From Negativicutes bacterium (GTDB lineage: Bacteria > Bacillota_C > Negativicutes > Sporomusales_B > JARLHX01), in the NCBI GenBank assembly GCA_031292035.1, contig JARLHX010000179.1, positions 62,001 through 126,000 on the forward strand: 64,000 nucleotides of DNA, given 5' to 3'. The notes below the pieces were generated by a model. The model was given only the letters and a program-made list of their open reading frames with translations. It ran no database searches and had not been told where the DNA came from. Of this stretch, positions 17,103 through 25,206 are shown in pieces; the first letter of the stretch is position 1; the number at the start of each line of letters is the position of its first letter. The position numbers and the translations under genes were made by a program.

Positions 17103-17337
17103 CGCTTTCTCCCCCTTCAATCAAATCTATGTCTCTTGCCTCTAGTGTGAAATGGTCATTCGCATATTTTGATATTTCCCCGAAAAACCTTTCAGTCAGG
17201 AGATTTTCCGATTCATAGTCCGGACATTTGAGCACTTCTTCATATAATTGGTTGATTGTATTTGCGAGAAATTCATGCTGCGAGTCAAGCTTTGTAATAC
17301 CGGTGCGAAGAGATTCATCTAAGGTTAACAAAAACAC
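16945..17337 (-). pseudogene. truncated hemerythrin-like protein
   Basis: The first 70 residues match bacteriohemerythrin: LRTGITKLDSQHEFLANTINQLYEEV and later YANDHFTLE, giving the first His, the QH..N turn and the HF-x-x-E helix. The last helix pair with the HxxxH ligands is missing. The frame instead runs in a second register through the small membrane-protein gene, giving 60 meaningless residues. Four of the usual five His ligands cannot be placed, so oxygen binding is doubtful. The start (GTG) has only a weak ribosome binding site. It may be translated as part of the HD-GYP transcript. Confidence 0.6.
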
Positions 17338-17374
17338 TGGGGGAACTCTTTCTGATGTTTGCTTATTTTCTTTG

Positions 17375-18481
17375 CTAGGAGATTAGGCTTTTTTCCAAGA
17401 GCGTCGCTTTTTCCGAATCATTTAAGACATCTTTAATAAACATGGTCAAATTCTCACGGCTCACCAGGTCGATGTCGACTGACTGAGCGAGAAGACCACT
17501 TTCATCGGCAATTATTTTGACGCTTGGCCGGTGCTGGGCTAAAGGGACAACCTTGGTCACCACCCCGACCTGACCGGTTGTCAGATGGACGTATGTGCCC
17601 ACCGGATACAAAGCAATTTTCGATAAAAAAGCTTTCGCTACATCAGGATCAAACGCAGAATTAACTTGTGCCACTATCGCCTCATAGGCAAGATGCATTT
17701 CCATCCCTGGGATTCCAGCCGTCCCGGCAACAAGATTATCAAATTCGTTTGCCACGGAAACAATTCTGGCAAAGGTGGTAATATCATTTCCTGCAAGCTT
17801 TCGGGGAAATCCGCTACCATCAAACCTTTCATGGTGTTGAAATGCGATGTGCGCAGCTAATAACGGGAACCCTTCAATTTTTTTTAATGCTTCATAGCCG
17901 TAGACAGTATGGTTATTTAATACCTCAAATTCATCTTGGGTGAGTGCTGGTTTTGCCAGGATATTTTTAGGAACAAATACCTTACCAAAGTCATGTAGTA
18001 GTGCACCTAATGTCAATGGATAGATATTATCTCTATTGTGACCCATCGTCACTGCTATAACTGTTGATAAAACCGCGACATTAATTGAATGTGTCAAGCC
18101 GTCATCACGATGGCGGTTTATCTGGGCTAAATGGATGATATTCGATCTTTTTAGTACAACTTCTTTTATGATCGTCTTAACTTGCTCTTGATGTTCTCCA
18201 GCTAGGTTAAATGTTCCCACTTTTGCCGCTTTATCAAATATTGATTTAACCGATTGTAAAACTTTATTACGAACCTTTTCCTGCATTACTTCATCAACTG
18301 AGGGAAGTTCAAAAAGAGGGTTGACTATATAGGCAGAAGCGATATCCCACTTCTGAAGAATTTCAATGTGCCTGGGAATTAATTTCACTCCAGCGGTAAG
18401 AACCGTTTGCCCTTCTTTACCTAAAATATCACGAGCCAATTCCATGCCTGGCCTAATAAATTCTATTGCCAATCTTAGCAC
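17375..18481 (-). CDS. HD-GYP domain protein, probable c-di-GMP phosphodiesterase
   Basis: A 368-residue soluble protein. Residues 1-50 form the DUF3391-like front module (GQTVLTAGVKLIPRHIEILQKW). The HD-GYP domain follows at about 120-290 with LTHSINVAVL, LLHDFGK, NNHTVYGYEAL, FQHHERFDGSGFP and ARIVSVANEFD. The GYP tyrosine is phenylalanine (GFP), a tolerated change, and the usual DRPYR region is replaced by AGTAGIPGMEM. A small beta domain ends the protein (VGTYVHLTTGQVGVVTKVVP). The three changes leave metal ligands intact, so activity is likely. Confidence 0.88.
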   Translation of the reverse strand: MLRLAIEFIRPGMELARDILGKEGQTVLTAGVKLIPRHIEILQKWDIASAYIVNPLFELPSVDEVMQEKVRNKVLQSVKSIFDKAAKVGTFNLAGEHQEQVKTIIKEVVLKRSNIIHLAQINRHRDDGLTHSINVAVLSTVIAVTMGHNRDNIYPLTLGALLHDFGKVFVPKNILAKPALTQDEFEVLNNHTVYGYEALKKIEGFPLLAAHIAFQHHERFDGSGFPRKLAGNDITTFARIVSVANEFDNLVAGTAGIPGMEMHLAYEAIVAQVNSAFDPDVAKAFLSKIALYPVGTYVHLTTGQVGVVTKVVPLAQHRPSVKIIADESGLLAQSVDIDLVSRENLTMFIKDVLNDSEKATLLEKSLIS

Positions 18482-18637
18482 GCCAGACCCTCCCGCAATT
18501 GCTCATTAAGATCATTACCTTAATTAGTAAGGCTTTCTCGGTCATAACTAAAGATGCTTTCCTGTCAGCCAAATTCTTATACATCCTATATTAGCATATC
18601 AGATAATATATTGGATGAATTCGATAAAAATACTAGC

Positions 18638-18781
18638 TCAGCGTTTTATCTTCGATGTGAAGTCAGTGCGATTGGCCATCCCTTTACAAAACTTTGTCAG
18701 GCACCACAACAGGAACATTCCCGCAGTCGTTAACACCGCAAAGATTGCCTGCAAGGCCATCGCCCAAAAATGTCCAGACAC
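18638..18781 (-). CDS. very small membrane protein (47 residues)
   Basis: A GTG at 18781 follows AAGAGG by 8 bases and opens a 47-codon frame with one clear membrane helix (LQAIFAVLTTAGMFLLWCL) and a basic tail (NRTDFTSKIKR). It begins 15 bases after the stop of the 31-residue gene upstream, so the two form a mini-operon. Its function is unknown. Confidence 0.5.
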   Translation of the reverse strand: MSGHFWAMALQAIFAVLTTAGMFLLWCLTKFCKGMANRTDFTSKIKR

Positions 18782-18796
18782 AACATCAACCTCTTT

Positions 18797-18892
18797 TTAC
18801 TCCATTAGCATGGAATAAGTGTGCAAAAATAATCCTATAGACACGGCAGATATGACCGCTACCAAGCCAATGCCAACTACTATATATCTCAT
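18797..18892 (-). CDS. very small membrane protein (31 residues)
   Basis: AAGGA precedes an ATG at 18892. The 31 residues are almost entirely one membrane helix (VVGIGLVAVISAVSIGLFL) followed by HTYSMLME. Together with the next gene it resembles the tiny membrane-protein pairs common in this group of bacteria. Function unknown. Confidence 0.5.
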   Translation of the reverse strand: MRYIVVGIGLVAVISAVSIGLFLHTYSMLME

Positions 18893-18913
18893 CGTCTATT
18901 CCTTCGATCCAGA

Positions 18914-18954
18914 TATATAAAAAGCCGGCAGGACCATATGGAACCTCACCGGCC
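18914..18954 (-). terminator. intrinsic terminator ahead of the small membrane-protein pair
   Basis: The minus strand reads GCCGGTGAGG-TTCCATATGG-TCCTGCCGGC followed by TTTTTATAT. It would end any transcript from 18960-19212. That stretch holds only a doubtful 45-codon frame (18966-19103) and a plus-strand hairpin. Confidence 0.75.
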
Positions 18955-19129
18955 TGATAGACTTATCATAACCCTCCAATGTGAAAAAAGTGTGAAAAAC
19001 TTGTTATGAAAAAAACGAACTTTAAAACGTAACCATCTATGTCCAATAACCTTTTCAGGGTTTCTTCAGACTCACCGTTTACAATATCAGTTGAGACATC
19101 CATTGCACGATGACCCACCCTCTCGTTTT

Positions 19130-19158
19130 CCTTCAGGCCATCCTGAAGGTCTTTTTTT
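19130..19158 (+). terminator. plus-strand terminator-like hairpin
   Basis: CCTTCAG / CTGAAGG with a short loop is followed by TCTTTTTTT. No plus-strand gene ends here, so it may stop antisense transcription or mark a lost gene. Confidence 0.6.
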
Positions 19159-19267
19159 GGTCCTTGCTCTCATAACTAAAAGGCCCACCGATCGCGCCAA
19201 ATGTTCGCCCGTTCAGTAGTAGTAAATTCCCCTCATCGTCAGATTGAATTCCCAGAGAATCAATTTT

Positions 19268-19444
19268 CTAATGAAGGTTAAAATTATCTCGACCTTTTCG
19301 AAACAGGGCATGCTCTTCAAGTGCTCTCTCAAGCAACTGCAGGAGCCGTTCAGCTTTTTCTGGTGTCTCTGTCTTATCGACTGCCTTATATAATTTCTCA
19401 ATTTTGTCTACGTATCTACTTTCCTGTTCTTTCCGATTAAACAT
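19268..19444 (-). CDS. small charged helical protein (58 residues)
   Basis: The ATG at 19444 follows AAGGGTGG. The product is highly charged and coiled-coil-like (YVDKIEKLYKAVDKTETPEKAE, then RLLQLLERALEEH). No family is recognised. The frame continues 11 codons upstream without a better start. Confidence 0.55.
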   Translation of the reverse strand: MFNRKEQESRYVDKIEKLYKAVDKTETPEKAERLLQLLERALEEHALFRKGRDNFNLH

Positions 19445-19532
19445 CAGCACACCACCCTTTTTAAGATTAGAATGCAAGCTAATATGTTCTTATATATTAT
19501 CGTATTATGGAAAACACTTCTTAATATTTCCA

Positions 19533-19559
19533 ATTAAAAAACCGCCTGGTTGGCGGTTA
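19533..19559 (-). terminator. intrinsic terminator after the 19.6 kb gene
   Basis: On the minus strand AACCGCC-AACCA-GGCGGTT is followed by TTTTAATT. Confidence 0.8.
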
Positions 19560-19587
19560 TTACTTCAAATTAATATCCCTATAATTC

Positions 19588-19824
19588 CTACATTTCAGTA
19601 TTTGCCTTTTTAAAATCAATGCTTAATCGTGTACAGATAATGGTTCCTTTTTCATCATATTCAGTAGTTATTACCCGCACGGCCTTTTGCAGCTCAACTG
19701 GATTTCCCTGAATATCAAAATATTTTACCTCAGTACGCGCAATAGTATGCCATTGCGGCTTACCACTTTCGAAAGCCACTAAACAACCTTCTCTCAAATA
19801 TTCTAGCATTAGGTTGTTCGACAA
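19588..19824 (-). CDS. small conserved-looking protein of unknown function
   Basis: Up to 78 residues with mixed strands (WHTIARTEVKYFDIQGNPVE, then VRVITTEYDEKGTIICTRLS). The start is uncertain: a TTG at 19824, an ATG five codons on, or a GTG at codon 16 that has the best site (GAGAAGG, 7 bases). It is followed by a clear terminator, supporting a real gene. No function can be given. Confidence 0.55.
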   Translation of the reverse strand: MSNNLMLEYLREGCLVAFESGKPQWHTIARTEVKYFDIQGNPVELQKAVRVITTEYDEKGTIICTRLSIDFKKANTEM

Positions 19825-19916
19825 TACCTGACAAATCCCTTCTCTAAGGCGCTTTATCTACGCCCTGGTATAACGTGCAATTGTTGCAGCGGGTTGTGCT
19901 AGTCCTAAATCATTAC

Positions 19917-19960
19917 AAAAAACCAGCCAGCCTTGTGAGCATTGCTCGCTTGGCTGGCCT
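19917..19960 (-). terminator. intrinsic terminator after the secreted-protein gene
   Basis: On the minus strand a long stem GCCAGCCAAGCGAG / CTCACAAGGCTGGCTGG is followed by TTTTTTG. Confidence 0.8.
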
Positions 19961-20062
19961 TCTCGTTATTCGCTGCATAGTTTTTTAGGTGCCAATATCA
20001 GCCCAGGTCTAGGCAATCGGATAGGCCATAAGTAAAGCCGGGTAATTCCCGCCTCTAAGCCC

Positions 20063-20383
20063 TTACTTCGAATTCTCAAGTTTGCTAATGGCCGTTATTT
20101 CTATGATGGTTCCCCACATGTGGATACCAACACGGTCCTTGGCAACGGCTTCAACTTTTACAGGTAGACCATCTTGTTTAAACTCTTCCGCCAGATTGAT
20201 AGGATCGTAATTTTTTCCGTCTTTGGACACGATTCCCCAGAAACCGCCTTCGAGAGCTATATACTTAACGGTTCCCTCGAAACTTAGCGGCTGGGTCTCA
20301 GCGAAAGCAACGCCAGCAGTTAAAACGATCAAACACAGCATCACAATTAAAATCAGGGTAGTCGATTTCTTAGGCAGCTTCAT
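20063..20383 (-). CDS. secreted small protein with signal peptide
   Basis: A 106-residue protein starting with a typical signal peptide (KLPKKS, then LILIVMLCLIVLTAGVAFA, cleavage before ETQP). The mature 78 residues look like a beta-rich fold (FEGTVKYIALEGGFWGIVSK, DGLPVKVEAVAKDR, WGTIIEIT). GAGGAGG precedes the ATG. It is alone, with its own terminator. It resembles small periplasmic OB-like proteins, but no function is known. Confidence 0.75.
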   Translation of the reverse strand: MKLPKKSTTLILIVMLCLIVLTAGVAFAETQPLSFEGTVKYIALEGGFWGIVSKDGKNYDPINLAEEFKQDGLPVKVEAVAKDRVGIHMWGTIIEITAISKLENSK

Positions 20384-20610
20384 ACTGACCCACCTCCTCT
20401 GTATATTTGCGAGGCCAATCAGGCTCTCTTAATGATTATACTATAATATCTCATTGGATGTAATCTGAACAGAGTAATCCCCATTGGAGGTACGTTTTAT
20501 AACGCCCTTTTTCCCTGCCCCATCATCTACCGTGATTGCCTGCTTATTGTGGCTCATCAGAAAGTTCAATACCTCCTGCTTTGGCGAATGCCTCCCAACT
20601 TGCCGAAAAT

Positions 20611-20687
20611 GTTGAATTTTGACCCAGCCACGGTGCGAGTTTGCAGTGCTGTATTTTCGCAGAATGCTCTCAGAGGCTCTTTTAACC
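20611..20687. repeat. copy B of the dispersed IS-end-like repeat
   Basis: Matches copy A at 10361-10436 in the same orientation. A minus-strand open frame (20441-20713) runs through it, and the part after the repeat (SPKQEVLNFLMSHNKQAITV) could be the tail of a gene broken by the element. I do not annotate that frame as a gene. The rest of the 20384-20847 gap shows only the ribosome binding region of recD2. Confidence 0.6.
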
Positions 20688-20847
20688 ATGCCCAAGTGTA
20701 AACCCCTTACCATGAAAAAACGAGGTACACAACAAAAAGCCGGGAGTCATTAACCCTCAGCCCTTCAATTTGTCCTGTGTAGGGTAAATCAATTCGAACG
20801 GCGAAAGGATAAGAACGATATATCCATGTTTATAAGGCGGAAACATC

Positions 20848-23043
20848 ATGACGGACTCTAATTCCAGAACAACGCCCCAAGAGGATAAGGTCTTTCTTAG
20901 CGGGACTATTGAACGAATCACCTTTCACAACCCTGACAGCGGGTTCTGCGTCGTAAGGGTTAGTTCTAAAGGATTTCGCGACTTAGTAACGATTGTCGGA
21001 CATGCCTATGTTATTACCAACGGAGAATTTATCGAAGCGGTAGGGACTTGGAAAAACGACCCACAACATGGGTTGCAGCTTTTGGCCTTTTCTTTAAAAT
21101 CAACTCCTCCCACAAGCATCGACGGGATACAAAAATATCTGTCCTCTGGCTTAATCAAGGGAATTGGGCCGGTATATGGCCAAAGATTGGTTGAGGCGTT
21201 TGGCACGGAAGTTTTTGACGTTATTGAAGCCATGCCTCAGCGACTGCAAGAAGTCGATGGCATCGGCAAATTAAGAAGCAATAAAACAGTAAAAAGCTGG
21301 GACGCTCAGAAGAAGATAAAGGAAATCATGGTCTTCTTGTATTCCAATGGTGTCGGCACATCTAAAGCTGTCAGAATATATAAAACCTACGGGGATAATG
21401 CAATCAGTCTTATTCAGGAAAACCCCTATCGCTTAGCACAAGATATATATGGTATTGGATTTCTCACAGCAGATACCATCGCGCAGAAAATGGGCATCGA
21501 AAAAACATCGTTAATTCGCGCTAAAGCAGGTATCCGGTATGCGCTATTTGAAGAAGTGGACAACGGCAACTGTGGCTATCCTAAAGCCAAACTAATTCCC
21601 CAAGCGGCTGAACTACTGGAAATACCTGTGGAAATAATTGAAGAAGCCGTAGCCAGCGAGATAAATGAACAAGGCATTATACCAGACTCCATTGAATTCG
21701 AAGAGTGTTTATTCATCCCGAGCCTCTACCATTACGAGAAGAATATTGCCGAAAGGCTGAACACCCTCGCACAAGGTTCCCCTACATGGGACGAAATTAA
21801 CGCTGAAGAGGCTATAAGGGAGACTGAAAAGACACTGGGCATAACTTTGGCTGAGAACCAGAAAAAGGCTGTAACAACAGCCATCACATCTAAATTCATG
21901 GTCATAACCGGGGGGCCTGGTGTAGGGAAGACTACCATCGTCAAGTCTATCATCAAGATTTTAGAGGCCCAAAAGTTGCAAATCTTACTTGCCGCCCCCA
22001 CTGGCAGAGCCGCCAAACGTTTGTCTGAGTCAACCGGGATGGAAGCAAAAACAATTCATAGACTGCTTGAATTTGACCCGATAGAACGGAAGTTCAAGCG
22101 AGACCTGGACAACCCTCTCGAATGTAATTTGCTGGTTATCGATGAAACCTCAATGGTCGACGCACAATTAGTGCATTCTTTGTTGAAAGCAGTCCCTCTT
22201 GATGCTTCCGTGGTTTTAGTCGGCGACGTAAATCAATTGCCGTCGGTCGGCGCCGGACAGGTTCTGTCTGATATCATTGATTCACAAAGCGTTACGGTTG
22301 TCACGTTAAATGAGATTTTTCGCCAAGCTAAGACGAGTAAAATCATTACGAACTCCCACGCCATTAATAACGGTGACATGCCTGACCTCTCCAATAATAT
22401 CGACGGTGACTTCTTCTTTGTAAGTTCCGAAACGCCAGAGGACGGGGTAAAGAAAATAATTGAGATAGTAAAGGACCGCGTTCCCCGCAGATGGCAGTAT
22501 GACTCCGTTAAGGACATACAGGTTCTCTGCCCTGGCAACGTCGGTGGGATGGGAGTCAGGTCTCTCAATATTGAACTACAAAAGGTACTAAACCCTGGAG
22601 CCACGGAAAAAGTGGAACGCTTCGGAGTAACTTTTGCCGTTGGCGATAAGGTCATGCAAATTCAAAACAACTACGATAAGGATGTATTTAACGGCGATGT
22701 TGGTTTTATCTCCGGCATGCAAGCTGATGACAAAGAGCTCACAATTATTTTTGACGACAAAGAAGTCATATACGACTTTGATGAGCTTGACGAAGTCGTC
22801 TTGGCGTATGCCTGTACTATTCATAAAAGTCAAGGGTCAGAATATGCAGTCGTGGTAATTCCGGTAATGATGCAGCACTTTATGATGCTGCAGCGAAATC
22901 TTATCTATACTGGTGTGACCAGGGGGAAAAAGCTAGTCATTATGGTTGGTCAGAGGAAAGCCCTGAGCATCGCGGTTAAAGGCAAGAAACAAAATAAGCC
23001 TCGATATTCAAAGCTCAAAGAGTGGTTAGTTGCTGAAAATTAA
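20848..23043 (+). CDS. recD2: RecD2-type ATP-dependent 5'-3' DNA helicase
   Basis: A 731-residue protein with the standard RecD2 layout: an N-terminal OB-like domain (GTIERITFHNPDSGFCVVRV), tandem helix-hairpin-helix segments (GIGPVYGQRL, VDGIGKLRS), Walker A GGPGVGKTT near residue 353, Walker B DETSMVD near 432, VGDVNQLPSVGAGQVL, and the motif VI region (ACTIHKSQGSEY, YTGVTRGKK). It acts in DNA repair independently of RecBC. It is monocistronic on the plus strand and of normal length. Confidence 0.95.
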   Translation: MTDSNSRTTPQEDKVFLSGTIERITFHNPDSGFCVVRVSSKGFRDLVTIVGHAYVITNGEFIEAVGTWKNDPQHGLQLLAFSLKSTPPTSIDGIQKYLSSGLIKGIGPVYGQRLVEAFGTEVFDVIEAMPQRLQEVDGIGKLRSNKTVKSWDAQKKIKEIMVFLYSNGVGTSKAVRIYKTYGDNAISLIQENPYRLAQDIYGIGFLTADTIAQKMGIEKTSLIRAKAGIRYALFEEVDNGNCGYPKAKLIPQAAELLEIPVEIIEEAVASEINEQGIIPDSIEFEECLFIPSLYHYEKNIAERLNTLAQGSPTWDEINAEEAIRETEKTLGITLAENQKKAVTTAITSKFMVITGGPGVGKTTIVKSIIKILEAQKLQILLAAPTGRAAKRLSESTGMEAKTIHRLLEFDPIERKFKRDLDNPLECNLLVIDETSMVDAQLVHSLLKAVPLDASVVLVGDVNQLPSVGAGQVLSDIIDSQSVTVVTLNEIFRQAKTSKIITNSHAINNGDMPDLSNNIDGDFFFVSSETPEDGVKKIIEIVKDRVPRRWQYDSVKDIQVLCPGNVGGMGVRSLNIELQKVLNPGATEKVERFGVTFAVGDKVMQIQNNYDKDVFNGDVGFISGMQADDKELTIIFDDKEVIYDFDELDEVVLAYACTIHKSQGSEYAVVVIPVMMQHFMMLQRNLIYTGVTRGKKLVIMVGQRKALSIAVKGKKQNKPRYSKLKEWLVAEN

Positions 23044-23142
23044 ATACCGCGTAAGCAACAGACATTTCTGACAGGACACGCAGGCACGATATACAGAACC
23101 GATCTTTTTAGAAAAGTACGCAATAGATAGGAGTTTACACCC

Positions 23143-24054
23143 ATGCGCGGTAATGATGTTGTAATAGGATTGATTGTGGTCGTATTTTGGGGACTCAACT
23201 TTATAGCTATCAAAACGGGATTGCAAGATATTCCGCCGCTACTTCTCGGGGCCCTAAGATTTATCGCTACTTGTCTACCAGCTATTTTTTTCCTACCTAG
23301 ACCACCTGTTTCCTGGTTTTGGCTGATTGCCTTAGGACTAACCATCAATGTTGGACAATTCGCCTTTCTTTTTTTAGGAATGAAATTGGGTATGCCTGCA
23401 GGCCTGGCTTCCCTGATTTTACAAGCCCAAGCTTTTTTCACCCTAGCCATAGCTGTTGCAGTACTTAATGAACGTTGGCACTGGAGCCATATATTGGGCC
23501 CCATTTTGGCCGCCTGCGGCATGGCCATCATAGGCTCCCAGCAAGAAGGGAGCATGACGACAATCGGCCTTGAGCTAACACTTGCTGCTGCTGGTTGCTG
23601 GGGTATCGGCAACATTATCATGCGCAGAGCCACACAAGGAGTTCCGCCTTATTCCATGCTAGCCTTGGTAGTTTGGGCTGGTGCTATAGCTATCCTGCCA
23701 TTAATGTTATTATCTTGGTGTATAGAAGGTCCTTCCGCCTGGCAAAAAGCTTGGCTTTCTTTCAACTGGACCGCAGTAGCTGCGGTCGCCTATCTGGCAT
23801 ATTTCGCAACTTTGGGTGGATATGGTCTTTGGGGTAAGCTGCTCTCTCGCTATCCTGCTTCCGTGGTTTCCCCTTTCGCGCTGTTAGTTCCGGTTATTGG
23901 TATGAGTAGTTCAGCATTTTTTCTGGGAGAAGCTCTGTCACTTTGGCAAATGTCAGGGGCAACTTTAGTGATGGCCGGATTGGTAGTCCACGTATTTGGT
24001 GAAAGATTTTCCAAGTATAAGGGAATGGGACTTCATGAAGGTTCTGGGTATTGA
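23143..24054 (+). CDS. EamA/DMT-family transporter
   Basis: A 303-residue membrane protein with ten hydrophobic helices in two EamA repeats. The first begins IGLIVVVFWGLNFIAIKTGLQDIPP; the second ends FFLGEALSLWQMSGATLVMAG. The FWGLNF and GLGE-like signatures place it near the amino-acid-derivative exporters (EamA/YdeD). The substrate is not determinable. AGGAG lies 9 bases before the ATG. It follows recD2 by 100 bases in the same direction and might be co-transcribed. The 24055-24349 stretch after it has no gene. Confidence 0.9.
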   Translation: MRGNDVVIGLIVVVFWGLNFIAIKTGLQDIPPLLLGALRFIATCLPAIFFLPRPPVSWFWLIALGLTINVGQFAFLFLGMKLGMPAGLASLILQAQAFFTLAIAVAVLNERWHWSHILGPILAACGMAIIGSQQEGSMTTIGLELTLAAAGCWGIGNIIMRRATQGVPPYSMLALVVWAGAIAILPLMLLSWCIEGPSAWQKAWLSFNWTAVAAVAYLAYFATLGGYGLWGKLLSRYPASVVSPFALLVPVIGMSSSAFFLGEALSLWQMSGATLVMAGLVVHVFGERFSKYKGMGLHEGSGY

Positions 24055-24349
24055 CGGAAACTCTTTCCGAGATGGAAATACAGCTATCTCAATTCGAGCT
24101 GTACTTACAGCCTAAGGTATCAAAAGCGCTCCACTCCCGCCGACGCATAGTTTTGTACCGTGACACATCAACAGATCATAGTAGTCTATTCCTTCCCCGG
24201 TATTGCCGGGTCAGTGTCCGGAATGTGCAACCCAACTTTGATTTGATACATATATAAGGTCATCTGCAGAAACAGCCTTGCATATCTATTATTTCTATAT
24301 CATTACATTGAGCTTTACTGGGTATTGCCCCACGGATTGCCCCACAAAT

Positions 24350-24384
24350 AAAAAAAAGACTTCGGCACAACTGCCGGAAGTCTT
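24350..24384 (-). terminator. terminator of tRNA-Arg
   Basis: On the minus strand AAGACTTCCGGCA / TGCCGAAGTCTT is followed by TTTTTTT, ten bases past the tRNA CCA. Confidence 0.85.
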
Positions 24385-24393
24385 GATTTTACT

Positions 24394-24470
24394 TGGTGCG
24401 CCCGGGAGGACTCGAACCACCGACAAACGGTTTAGGAAACCGCTGCTCTATCCACCTGAGCTACGGGCGC
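24394..24470 (-). tRNA. tRNA-Arg (anticodon CCT)
   Basis: The complete cloverleaf is present on the minus strand: acceptor GCGCCCG, D-arm with TAGCTCAGGTGGATAGAGC, anticodon loop TTCCTAA, T-arm GGTGG-TTCGAGT-CCTCC-like, and encoded CCA. The anticodon CCT reads AGG arginine codons. Its own terminator follows. Confidence 0.95.
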
Positions 24471-24598
24471 ATGCGCGATATAGCCGGCAATGTTACAAAG
24501 TGCAGGCCTCTGGCGGCTACTCTACCGAAAAATTATAGCATTAACAACAAAACCCTGTCAAGGCTGCGCTGACTTGCAAATGTACCCAGAACGCAAAG

Positions 24599-24703
24599 TT
24601 ATCCACAGCCTTTTTCCCGCGGCCCCAATAAAAGCTGTTTTGGTAATATATTCGCGAACTTTATCCCCAATTGGTGGTAAATTGTTAATAACTCTGTTGA
24701 TAA
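24599..24703. promoter_or_regulatory. cluster of DnaA-box-like sequences
   Basis: One perfect box TTATCCACA (24599-24607), one TTATCCCCA (24661-24669), and two inverted near-matches, TTATTAACA (24683-24691) and TTATCAACA (24695-24703), lie within 105 bases of AT-rich non-coding DNA between tRNA-Arg and the next gene. A DnaA-binding cluster is possible; an origin is unlikely because no dnaA/rpmH genes are near. Confidence 0.35.
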
Positions 24704-24708
24704 GTCGA

Positions 24709-24746
24709 CAAAAAAGCGAGCTTGCTAATACGCAGCTCGCTTTTTG
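24709..24746 (-). terminator. terminator after the 24.8 kb gene
   Basis: An AT-flanked stem AAAAAGCGAGC / GCTCGCTTTTT with a 13-base loop; it works in either direction and lies just past the minus-strand stop at 24755. Confidence 0.85.
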
Positions 24747-24754
24747 TCATCCAA

Positions 24755-25048
24755 TCAACAAGAAATGACCGGCCGGCTCCAATCCACCAACACTCCGGTA
24801 TTGATCCATAAATTAGCCAAAACCACCTGCAATGACTGTAAGTTTTCGGCCGGCAGCCCGGTAGATTCGGTGAAATCCCGCAAGGTGTGTGCCACCCGGA
24901 TTACATGCTCCTGACCGAGAAACTTTTCGACCTCCGCCCGCTTCGCCGGATTGTCAAGAACGACTTTGATCTGGCCCCGCTTCGGGTCATATTCAATATA
25001 GCCGCAGTCGTTGTCATGGTGAATAGCCACCCGAAAAAGTTCTTCCAT
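24755..25048 (-). CDS. small conserved-looking soluble protein of unknown function
   Basis: A 97-residue protein with a beta-rich start (ELFRVAIHHDNDCGYIEYDP, QIKVVLDNPAKRAEVEKFL) and a helical end (LQSLQVVLANLWINTGVLVDW). It has natural codon use and its own terminator, so it is a real gene. I do not recognise the family. It may be co-transcribed from the region of the ACT gene 160 bases upstream, but that gene has its own terminator. Confidence 0.7.
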   Translation of the reverse strand: MEELFRVAIHHDNDCGYIEYDPKRGQIKVVLDNPAKRAEVEKFLGQEHVIRVAHTLRDFTESTGLPAENLQSLQVVLANLWINTGVLVDWSRPVISC

Positions 25049-25170
25049 AAATAGTACACCCTCTCCAAAAGTGCAGTTCCACCGTGTTTATTATACTGCC
25101 TGCCGTCGAAAAAATCCTGCCAGCACATCAATATTTTTCCGATCAGCTGATTTCTCCCCTAACCTGCCGA

Positions 25171-25201
25171 AGAAAAGGGAGGCGCCCTTCAGCGCCTCCC
25201 A
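25171..25201 (-). terminator. terminator after the ACT gene
   Basis: Stem GGGAGGCGC / GCGCCTCCC, minus-strand tail TTTTC. Confidence 0.8.
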
Positions 25202-25206
25202 CCAAA

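Noticed and set aside
18966..19103. 45-codon minus-strand frame as a small gene
   Set aside because: The ribosome binding site is poorly placed and the end is a run of Phe/Ser/His over AT-rich DNA; not convincing.
20441..20713. 90-codon minus-strand frame before recD2
   Set aside because: Its first half is the dispersed repeat read as protein; at best it is the tail of a disrupted gene.
24310..24347. Tandem TTGCCCCACGGATTGCCCCA near tRNA-Arg as an attachment site
   Set aside because: The repeat is only about ten bases, lies beyond the tRNA terminator and has no integrase or second copy in the window.
24599..24703. Chromosomal replication origin
   Set aside because: DnaA-box-like sites are present, but dnaA, dnaN, rpmH and similar genes are absent and there is no clear unwinding element.
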